This document shows positions 26,181 to 34,700 of a stretch of DNA of 64,000 bases, in pieces; position 1 is the first letter of the stretch; every line of letters starts with the position of its first letter. The stretch lies in the NCBI RefSeq assembly GCF_900105625.1, contig NZ_FNSD01000001.1, positions 2,170,001 to 2,234,000 of the forward strand, written 5' to 3'. Both the position numbers and the translations under genes were made by a program. A model generated the notes under the pieces. It had not been told where the DNA came from. It saw only the letters and a list, made by a program, of their open reading frames with translations, and did not search any database. This DNA is from Terriglobus roseus (GTDB lineage: Bacteria; Acidobacteriota; Terriglobia; Terriglobales; Acidobacteriaceae).

Positions 26181-26785
26181 CGCGCGTCCATCCTCTGCAG
26201 TCGCTCGAATGAGCGCGCGAGCGACGCTGCGACGGATCCGAGGGAGATGCCGAGCGTACCGGCAATCTCGCGATACCGCATGCCATCCGCGCGCAGCCTC
26301 AGACACATCTGGTCCGTCTCCGGCAGCGCACGAACGACGGCGCGCAGGCGCTCCTGACGTTCGCTGAAAAGCACATGCTCTTCCGGCCCTGGACCGTCGT
26401 CGCACACCTGGATCTGGGCTGTCTCCTCCGGCACGGCAGCGCGATACTCGGCATGCACTGAAGCGCGACGCTTGAGCGAAAGATTGTGAGTCGTCCGGAA
26501 GGCCCAGCCGGAAAGGTTCTCACGCGAGCGACCGGCCTGCAGATGCCGGAAGAGCGCCAGGAAGCACTCCTGCAGAACATCTTCCGCATCATGACGTGCG
26601 ATCCCGAACGACAGGCTGTACCGCAGCAGCCGATCACGCAGATCGTCAAACAGAGCCAGCACTTCAGCCTGCAGCGCCGCAGTGTCCTGCGATGAGACGG
26701 CTTCCACCCCCGGTGCACTCTGCGCGGCAGTGCGGAACAGGCTGATCGGATTGGAGAGGCCGGCCATGGAGAGGATAAGCAGCAT
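26177..26785 (-). CDS. ECF-type RNA polymerase sigma factor
   Basis: The 202-residue protein has sigma region 2 (about 45-110, HDAEDVLQECFLALFRHLQ) and region 4 (about 145-198, ALPETDQMCLRLRADGMRYREIAGTLG HTH). An internal ATG at 26767 could be the true start. It is coupled to a zinc-finger anti-sigma and divergent from a TonB receptor gene, suggesting the receptor or its pathway may be in its regulon. The anti-sigma is not FecR-like, so this is not the classical iron-dicitrate transduction set-up. Confidence 0.88.
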   Translation of the reverse strand: MLLILSMAGLSNPISLFRTAAQSAPGVEAVSSQDTAALQAEVLALFDDLRDRLLRYSLSFGIARHDAEDVLQECFLALFRHLQAGRSRENLSGWAFRTTHNLSLKRRASVHAEYRAAVPEETAQIQVCDDGPGPEEHVLFSERQERLRAVVRALPETDQMCLRLRADGMRYREIAGTLGISLGSVAASLARSFERLQRMDAR

Positions 26786-26996
26786 TATGGCGCACGGACG
26801 TAACGCGTGTCATCGCACAAAGCTGCGCAGGGAAGCAGAAACAAACCCGCAAAAAAGGCTGAACAGATTGGTGCGCCCCGGAATATAGATGTGAATCCGC
26901 TCTCTTCTCCGCGATGTGCTCTTCATTCCGTGGAGCACGACATCTCCCGGTATCCACCCGGCCGCAGCACTTGTTTGTCTTGAAGGAATAAGCAGC

Positions 26997-29744
26997 ATGC
27001 CGTTTGTTCGCAGTACCTTACTTCTGCCCGTTCTGCTCTCAGCCGCTGCATCTGCGATCGCGCAGGAGCCCATGAGTAGCATCCACCTGCAGGTGAACGA
27101 TCCTGCGGGCCGCGCGCTCGTCTCGCACGGCGTGCTCTACGGGCCCAGCCCCAGCCGTCGTGTGCAGACGGAGAGCGATGGATCGCTTACGCTCTCCGAC
27201 CTCGCCTTCGGCCGCTACACGCTGGTGTTGTCTAATAGCGGCTTCGCAGCGCAGACATTGCACTTCAATCTTCGCTCTACTGAGCCGGTGCAGCGCACCG
27301 TCGTGATGACCATCGGCAGCACGAACACCAGCGTGAATGTCATTGCATCCACTCCGATCGGATCGCTGGATGTCCCTCTGAGCGATGTGCCTCTGCCCGT
27401 TCAGACAGTCACCTCGCAGACCATCGAAGACACCAACGCCATTGACCTGACCGACACATTGAAACGCCGTCTGAACGGCGTTTATGTGAACGAGAATCAG
27501 AACAACCCCTTTCAGCCGGACGTGAACTATCGCGGCTACACCGCATCGCCGCTTGTCGGCGCGCCCGCGGGACTGTCGGTCTATCTCGACGGTGTTCGCC
27601 AGAACCAGCCCTTCGGCGATGTCGTGCAGTGGGATCTGATTCCCAAGGTCGCCATCAGCACCACGGAACTCATCCCCGGATCAAACCCTGTCTACGGCCT
27701 CAACACCCTGGGCGGCGCCATCGCGGTGCAGACGAAAGATGGCATCAGCAACAGCGGGTTCTCCATCAGCGGCTATGGCGGCGGCTTCGGCCGACGCGCC
27801 GTCGATGCGGAGTGGGGCGGCAGCAAAGGTCCGTGGAACTGGTTCGCAGCCGGCACGCTCTTTCATGAGGACGGATGGCGCGTTCAGTCGCCATCCAGCG
27901 TGAAGCAGTCCTTCGCAAAGATCGGCTATGCGCACAAAGACACACTGCTCTCGCTCTCCGGCGGCTATTCGATCAACAACCTCATCGGGAATGGCACGCA
28001 GGACTTCCGCGCGATGAATCGCACGACCGGCCTCAATCATGGCTATGGCAGCGTCTACTCGATCCCCGATGCCACTTACCAGCACCAGCCTTTCCTGACG
28101 CTCAACGTGACGCAGACCCTGAGCCACGGCTTGAGCATCAACGGCAATGCCTACATCCGTTCCACACGCACCAACACCAGCAACGGCGATGTCAACGACA
28201 ACAGCTTCGATCAGTCGCTTTACACCCTGAGCACCGGGGACAAGACCGCTCTGACGGCGGCACACATTCCGTTCCCAACAACGCCCATCACCGCGGCGAA
28301 CACTCCGTTCCCTTACCTGCGCTGTGTCGCGCAGACGCTCGAAAAGGCAGAGCCCGCGGAGAAATGTACCGGCGTAGACACGGACACGGTCAATCGTCAG
28401 CATGCCTATGGCGCCAGTGCCGCGCTCTCATGGAACACCACGCACAACAAGCTCGCCGTGGGTGCGGGGTTTGACCGTGGCGGTCTGACCTTCATCCAGA
28501 CGTCGCAGTGGGGCTACCTGAACCCGGACGGCATCACCATCACACGTGTTCCCTCGTTCTCTGACGGCAGCGAGATTGACGATAGCGGCAGCCCGATCGA
28601 CAGCCGCGTCAATCTGCATGGTGTGACGACAACGCCCAGCTTCTACCTCACAGACACGCTGAGCCTGGGCAAGTGGGTCTTCAACGCCGGCGGCCGCTAC
28701 AACCACACCAACATCGACAACACAGACCGGCTGCCACCATCCGCCGCGCACGGTACGCTGACAGCCGTAAACATCTTTCAGCGTTTCAACCCGACTGCGG
28801 GTATGGTCTACAAGCCCAGCGCAATGCTCAATGCCTACTTCGATTACGGCGAAGCAAGCCGCGCACCAACCTCCACAGAGCTTGGCTGCGCCGACCCCGA
28901 CTTTCCCTGCTCGCTGCCCAATGCGCTTGTCAGCGATCCGCCGCTGAAGCAGGTGGTCAGCCGCACCTACGAGTTCGGCTTCCGCGGCAATCCAGACGGC
29001 CGGTACCGCTACTCCGCCGGCTATTTCCACACAATCAATTACGACGACCTGCTCTTCGTCGCATCGCAGGCGACCGGTTTTGGCTACTTTCAGAACTTCG
29101 GCAAGACGCGGCGCCAGGGCGTTGAGGCATCAACCGCAGCACATCTGCGCAACGTGGATCTTGGGGTTGACTACACCTTCCTCGAAGCCACGTATCAGAG
29201 TCCGCAGGTCATCGAGGCCGACAGCAACAGCAGCAACAGCAACGCACTTGCGGGCGAGAAAGGCGTAACGGACGGCGGTCTGATCACCATCCTGCCCGGC
29301 AATCACATCCCGCAGGTGCCGCAACACATGTTCAAGACCTACGTGGACTACCACCCGCTGAAGAAGCTGGGGATCAGCGCCGACTTCAACGCCATCGGCA
29401 GCTCCTTCGTGAAGGGCAATGAAAACAACCTGCACCAGGCGGACGGTCAGTACTACCTGGGCAGCGGTAAGTCGCCGGGCTACGGCGTCGTCAATCTCGG
29501 CTCACGCTACACCTTCAATGCGCACCTGCAGCTCTTTGCAGAGATCAACAACCTGCTCAACCGGCACTACTACACCACCGGTCAGCTCGCCACGACGCCC
29601 TACGACAACAACGGCAACTTCATCGCGCGGCCCTTCACGGCGTATGCCAGCGGAGATTACCCGCTGCGCAACACCACCTACTTCTCGCCCGGTGCACCCA
29701 TCACGCTCTTCGGTGGTGTAAAGGTCAGCTTCGGCACACGCTGA
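26997..29744 (+). CDS. TonB-dependent outer-membrane receptor
   Basis: The 915-residue receptor has a signal peptide (ending ASAIAQ), a carboxypeptidase-regulatory-like N-domain (about 25-105), a plug starting VPLPVQTVTSQTIEDTNAID and a barrel ending in FGGVKVSFGTR. GAAGGA is 7 nt before ATG 26997. The frame is open to 26916 without a signal. Plug wording such as YLDGVRQNQPFGDVVQWDLI is typical of receptors for siderophores or cofactors rather than SusC-type sugar receptors. The 211-bp gap to the divergent sigma gene has a GTGCTC/GAGCAC inverted repeat (26919-26941) but no recognised riboswitch. Confidence 0.9.
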   Translation: MPFVRSTLLLPVLLSAAASAIAQEPMSSIHLQVNDPAGRALVSHGVLYGPSPSRRVQTESDGSLTLSDLAFGRYTLVLSNSGFAAQTLHFNLRSTEPVQRTVVMTIGSTNTSVNVIASTPIGSLDVPLSDVPLPVQTVTSQTIEDTNAIDLTDTLKRRLNGVYVNENQNNPFQPDVNYRGYTASPLVGAPAGLSVYLDGVRQNQPFGDVVQWDLIPKVAISTTELIPGSNPVYGLNTLGGAIAVQTKDGISNSGFSISGYGGGFGRRAVDAEWGGSKGPWNWFAAGTLFHEDGWRVQSPSSVKQSFAKIGYAHKDTLLSLSGGYSINNLIGNGTQDFRAMNRTTGLNHGYGSVYSIPDATYQHQPFLTLNVTQTLSHGLSINGNAYIRSTRTNTSNGDVNDNSFDQSLYTLSTGDKTALTAAHIPFPTTPITAANTPFPYLRCVAQTLEKAEPAEKCTGVDTDTVNRQHAYGASAALSWNTTHNKLAVGAGFDRGGLTFIQTSQWGYLNPDGITITRVPSFSDGSEIDDSGSPIDSRVNLHGVTTTPSFYLTDTLSLGKWVFNAGGRYNHTNIDNTDRLPPSAAHGTLTAVNIFQRFNPTAGMVYKPSAMLNAYFDYGEASRAPTSTELGCADPDFPCSLPNALVSDPPLKQVVSRTYEFGFRGNPDGRYRYSAGYFHTINYDDLLFVASQATGFGYFQNFGKTRRQGVEASTAAHLRNVDLGVDYTFLEATYQSPQVIEADSNSSNSNALAGEKGVTDGGLITILPGNHIPQVPQHMFKTYVDYHPLKKLGISADFNAIGSSFVKGNENNLHQADGQYYLGSGKSPGYGVVNLGSRYTFNAHLQLFAEINNLLNRHYYTTGQLATTPYDNNGNFIARPFTAYASGDYPLRNTTYFSPGAPITLFGGVKVSFGTR

Positions 29745-29806
29745 GCAGCCTCGCAGAGCCGCACGACGCAAGACAAGCATGCTCGAAAAGCCGCATCATA
29801 GAGTTC

Positions 29807-30910
29807 GTGGCGGAGAACTTTCGATCCCAACTCGTGGCATTTGACTGGTCGAAATCCGAACCACTCCATGCATTTCTCTGCCTGCCGGGCATCGCACTGC
29901 CGCTGATCGTCGGCCTGCATTTTGGCTATCCCGGTACAGCCGCACTGATGGTCGGCGGAGCACAGTGCGTCGGCTTCGGATCCTATCAACCGCCACTCTT
30001 CCATCGCTCCGGCGCGATGCTTGCTGCGTCCATCGGCATTGCCATCTCGGCACTGGTCGGAGCGCTCTGCCGGGACAGCACGACTGCGCTGCTGGTCACG
30101 TCCGTCGTGTGGGCTGTGCTCTACGGTCTGTCCAACAGCATCAGCACAGCGACCGCATGGGTCGGCCAGCAGTGCTGTATTTTTCTCGTCGTCTCGTCCG
30201 CAGCGCCAAGCACGCCCGGCACAACGCATGACCTGGTTTATTCCGCGCTGCTGCGTGGAGCGGGCGTGCTGGCGGGTGCCTTGCTCCAATACGCAATCCT
30301 GCTGCTCTGCCGATACTTCGTTGCAGCGGCGCAGACACGTTTCTCAAGCCCGGACTTTGATCCTACGCACTTCCAGCGAGCCTTCCTGCTGGAGCAGTTG
30401 AAGCCCCGCAGTGGCGCCTTTCAGTTCGCACTGCGTATGGGCGTCACAGCAGCGGTTTCCATCGCAATCTACCGGGCGCAGACGTGGACGAGCGCCTACT
30501 GGATCGGCATGACCGCGTTGTTAATCCCGAAACCGGAGTTTTCCGCCACGGCCCTGCGCGCCTTACTACGTGCTGCCGGCACACTCGCGGGCGCCGCACT
30601 CTGCACCGTCATTGTGGTGGAGCTGCAGCCTCGCGGCATGTGGCTCGCACTGCTGGTCCTCGTCTTCCAGTTCGCCGCCTACCTGCTGGCCAACGTGAAC
30701 TATGGCGCTTTCGCGCTCGCGCTGACGGGTTACATCTGCTTTGTACTGGCGGTCGCACATCAGCCACCACGCGAGGTGATGCTGCATCGCGTTCTTGCCA
30801 CGCTGGCCGGCACAGGCATTGCGCTCGCCGTGCACCTGGCGTTCATCCTTGGCCGTAAGGCGCTGAACATCACGCCGCCAACACTCCACTCCCTCGAAGA
30901 GCGGCTGTAA
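29807..30910 (+). CDS. FUSC-family membrane protein
   Basis: The 367-residue protein has two blocks of about five to six membrane helices separated by a cytoplasmic segment (near residues 175-205). This matches the duplicated FUSC/aromatic-acid-exporter fold (YccS/AaeB relatives), here without the large cytoplasmic domains. GTG 29807 is the likely start, with a weak ribosome-binding site. Members are thought to export weak acids; no substrate can be assigned. A hairpin follows its stop. Confidence 0.7.
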   Translation: MAENFRSQLVAFDWSKSEPLHAFLCLPGIALPLIVGLHFGYPGTAALMVGGAQCVGFGSYQPPLFHRSGAMLAASIGIAISALVGALCRDSTTALLVTSVVWAVLYGLSNSISTATAWVGQQCCIFLVVSSAAPSTPGTTHDLVYSALLRGAGVLAGALLQYAILLLCRYFVAAAQTRFSSPDFDPTHFQRAFLLEQLKPRSGAFQFALRMGVTAAVSIAIYRAQTWTSAYWIGMTALLIPKPEFSATALRALLRAAGTLAGAALCTVIVVELQPRGMWLALLVLVFQFAAYLLANVNYGAFALALTGYICFVLAVAHQPPREVMLHRVLATLAGTGIALAVHLAFILGRKALNITPPTLHSLEERL

Positions 30911-30927
30911 CACCACCGATCCGGATG

Positions 30928-30956
30928 CCCGTCCATAAGCGATGCCGATGGACGGG
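30928..30956. terminator. Hairpin between convergent FUSC and KdsC-like genes
   Basis: CCCGTCCAT and ATGGACGGG form a perfect 9-bp stem with an 11-nt loop, 17 nt after the FUSC stop. No T-tract is present. Confidence 0.5.
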
Positions 30957-31060
30957 AGTTTCGCAAAGTGCGGCAGGACTCACGACGGCTTCTGCGCTGA
31001 GTAGAACCCACTCATGCGCAAGAAGGCCGCGCATGAATGGGGCACACCGACGGCGTTGGA

Positions 31061-31663
31061 TTACTGGACGCCGTGGCCGATGTCCGTCGCCGTACCAGCC
31101 TGGCGCAAATACTCCTCCATCGACTCCAGCAGGACGCCCTTCGCATCCAGGATCAGATCAATCGTGTCGCGACCCGCGCCATGTCCACCCGCGCTGGGCG
31201 TGACATAGTGCGCCGCGGCCTTCACCTGCTCACGCGCATTCCACGTCGCGACCGCAAGCCCAACTGCACGCATCGGCGGCAGGTCGATGATGTCGTCCCC
31301 GACATAGGCAATCTCATCCAGCGCGACATCCGCCTCTGCCATGATGGAGCGGATCGCCTCCATCTTCTGCTGCGATCCCTGGTGAATGAACTCAACTTTC
31401 AGGTCGCGCATGCGAACGGCAACCGTGTCGCTCGACCGCTTGGTGATAATGCCGAAGCGCAGCCCGGCAATGCGGCCGATGCCCATGCCCAGGCCGTCAT
31501 GCGCGGAGAAGCCCTTGACCTCAACGGACGCGACAGAGCCATCCTCTTTCTTACCGGTGGGGATGAAGTACAGCATGCCGTCGGTCAGCACACCATCCAC
31601 ATCGAAGACGACAACTTTAATCTTTGCGGCGCGTTCCTGAAGTTCGATTTCCATAACTTCCAT
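31061..31663 (-). CDS. kdsC: KdsC-type HAD phosphatase (probable KDO-8-phosphate phosphatase)
   Basis: The 200-residue protein has the HAD nucleophile motif VVFDVDGVLTDG, motif II around GIITKRSS and motif III YVGDDIIDLPPM. These are the pattern and size of C0-type KdsC, which releases phosphate from KDO-8-P in lipopolysaccharide synthesis. ATG 31663 or 31654 may be the start. The C-terminus HGAGRDTIDLIL matches the KdsC tail (GGxGAxRE). Related sialic-acid or polysaccharide HAD enzymes cannot be excluded. kdsA/kdsB are not nearby. Confidence 0.85.
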   Translation of the reverse strand: MEVMEIELQERAAKIKVVVFDVDGVLTDGMLYFIPTGKKEDGSVASVEVKGFSAHDGLGMGIGRIAGLRFGIITKRSSDTVAVRMRDLKVEFIHQGSQQKMEAIRSIMAEADVALDEIAYVGDDIIDLPPMRAVGLAVATWNAREQVKAAAHYVTPSAGGHGAGRDTIDLILDAKGVLLESMEEYLRQAGTATDIGHGVQ

Positions 31664-31736
31664 CTTCTCAGAGGACCAGATTGCACCAGAATCGAGGCGC
31701 CAAAGCGAACAAAGGACGAAGGCGATAGAATTCGGC

Positions 31737-34700
31737 ATGGCCGCCTTCGCTCCCCTGCCGATTGCCGCAACACTGCCGGAGGTCCCTGCCGCCCTGGCGT
31801 GGGCGCACCCCGTGGTGCAGCGATGGTTCGTGGGAAAATTCGGCACACCGACGGAGCCGCAGATCGAGGGCTGGCCCGCCATTCTGCGCGGCGAACCCAC
31901 ACTGATCTCTGCACCGACCGGCAGCGGCAAGACACTCACGGCCTTTCTCGTCGCCATCAACCGCCTGGTCACGGAGGCGATGGCGGGCACACTGTCGCCA
32001 TACACGCAGATCGTCTACGTCTCACCGCTCAAAGCGCTGAGCAACGATGTGCAGAAGAACCTGGAAGAGCCACTGCGCGAGATCCTGCAACTCGCGATGG
32101 AAGACGGCTATCTCTTCCCAGGCATCCGCACTGGCGTGCGCACCGGCGACACACTGCCAAAAGAGCGCGTGGCCATGCTGAAGCAGCCGCCACACATTCT
32201 GGTCACCACACCGGAGTCGCTCTACCTGTTGCTGACGAGCGCGAAGGCGCGCGAAAACCTGCGCTGCGTGCACACCGTCATCGTCGACGAAATTCACGCC
32301 ATGGCCGACGACAAGCGCGGAGCGCATCTCGCACTCACCCTGGAACGCCTCGACGCACTCGTCACCGGAGAGAATCGCCTGACACCGGGCGCCATGCTGA
32401 TGGGTATGGCCAAAGCACCACAACGCATCGGCCTCTCCGCAACGCAGAATCCGATCGAGCTGGTTGCGGATTTCCTCACGGGAGTGCCGAGTGGAAGGTT
32501 TAGAGAACAGGGAACAGGGAAGAGCGCCCCCTCTGAGATTTGTCATCCTCAGCGAAGCGCAGCGAAGTCGAAAGCCTGCCCTGAGCTTGTCGAAGGGGAC
32601 CTGCATTCCGCGCGCACATCACAAATACCGGAGGAAGCCAGCAACTGTTCCCTGTTCCCTGTTTCCTATCCCCTTTACCGTCGCGCCACCATCGTCCAGG
32701 TAGGACAGCGTCGCACGCTCGATCTCGCCATCGAAATTCCCGCCACCGAACTCGGCAGCGTCCGCGACAGCAAGATGTGGATCGAGATCGTGGATCGCAT
32801 GGCCGAACTTGCGCGCGAACACCGCTCCACGCTCGTCTTCGTCAACACCCGCAGCATGGTGGAACGACTGTGCTGCGCGCTGGGCGAACGGCTCGGGGAA
32901 GAGAACGTCGCAGCACACCACGGCTCCCTCTCGCGAGCACTACGTCTCGACGCGGAGCAGCGCCTCAAAGCCGGCGAGATCCAGTGCCTCGTCGCCACCG
33001 CATCGCTCGAACTGGGCATCGACATCGGTGCCGTCGACCTGGTCATCCAGCTCAACAGCACACGCGCCGTGGCCGTCGCCATGCAGCGTGTGGGACGCGC
33101 AGGCCACTGGCGCGGAGCCATCCCTAAGGGCCGCTTCTTCGCCTCCACGCGCGACGACCTGTTGGAGCAGGCAGCGCTCGTCCGCGCCATGCGCTTGGGC
33201 TCGCTCGACAAGCTGGAGATTCCACCGCAGCCGCGCGATGTATTGATGCAGCAGATGGTCGCCATGTGCGGCGCGGAGCCGTGGGAAGAGGATGCGATGT
33301 TCGCGCTGGTCACCCGCGCGTATCCGTATCGCGACCTCTCACGCACCGAGTTCGACGAGATCGTCACGTTGCTGCACACCGGCATTGAGAACTCTCGCGG
33401 ACGCTACGGCGCGTACCTTCTGCGCGACGGTGTCGCCGGCGTGCTGCATCCACGGCGTGGCGCACGCATGACCGCCATCGGCAACGGTGGCGCCATCCCG
33501 GACACGGCGATGTTCTCCGTGGTCCTAATGCCCGAAGGCCACACCATCGCCACACTCGGCGAACACTTCGCCGTCGACAGCGGACCGGGCGATGTCATCC
33601 AGCTGGGCAACTCAAGCTGGCGCATTCTCACCGTCGAAAAAGAAGGCCGCGTCCTCGTCGAAGATGCGCACGGCGCGCCGCCCTCCGTGCCTTTCTGGGA
33701 TGGTGAGGCACCGCAACGCACGGACGTCCTCAGCGACTTCGTCGGCGACCTCCGCAAAGCCATCAGCGACCGCACGCAAGGCGTGCACCATGAACGTGTC
33801 ATTCCTGAAGATCCCGTCGTCGCGGACGCCGTCGCATGGCTGATGGAAGAATGCGCCGTGTGCCAAAGCGCCGCGATGCAACTGGTGCAATACATCGTCA
33901 GCGGCCGCGCCGTTTTGGGCTGCGTGCCCACCAAGACCACCATCGTCGCCGAGCGCTTTTTCGATGAGGGCGGCGGCATGCAGCTCATCCTGCACGCACC
34001 CTTCGGCGGCCGCATCAACAAGGCGTGGGGACTCGCGCTGCGTAAGCGCTTCTGCCGCGGCTTCAACTACGAGCTGCAAGCAGCCGCGACCGACAACGGC
34101 ATCAACATCTGCCTGGCCGAACAGCACAGCTTCCCGCTCGCCGACGTCTTCCACTTCCTGACAGAACACACCGCGAAAGAGCTGCTCGAACAGGCCTCGC
34201 TCGCCTCCCCCATCTTCAAGACACGCTGGCGCTGGGCTGCGAACCGCTCGCTCCAACTGCTGCGCTTCAGCAAGGGCAAGAAGGTACCGCCGCAGATTCA
34301 ACGCACGCGCGGTGAGGACCTGCTGGCCTCCGTCTTCCCGCAAGCCGCGGCATGCTTCGAGACGATCGTCGGCGACATTCAGATCCCGGATCACCCGCTC
34401 GTCCGTGAGGTGATGCAGGACGTGCTGCAGGAAGCAATGGATCTGGAAGGTCTGCAGCAGATCCTGCGCGCGATGCACGATGGCACCATCGAATGCATCG
34501 CCGTCGACACGCCCGTGCCCTCCCTTTTCTCGCACGAATTACTCAACGCCAACCAGAACGCCTTCCTCGACGAAGCCGACCTGGGCGAGCGCCGCGCCCG
34601 CGCCGTCTCCCTGCGAGGCACCATCCCCGACTCCGTCCTCGGCGAAGCAGGCCGACTCGACCCCGCAGCCATCCGCCAGACCCGCTGCGAGATCTGGCCC

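Noticed and set aside
26181-26405. N-terminal extension of the anti-sigma factor
   Set aside because: It is an out-of-frame reading of the same strand as the sigma gene, rich in Arg; ATGA coupling at 26180 fits better.
26786-26996. Cobalamin or other riboswitch before the second TonB receptor
   Set aside because: No B12 box or conserved riboswitch core could be seen, only a short inverted repeat.
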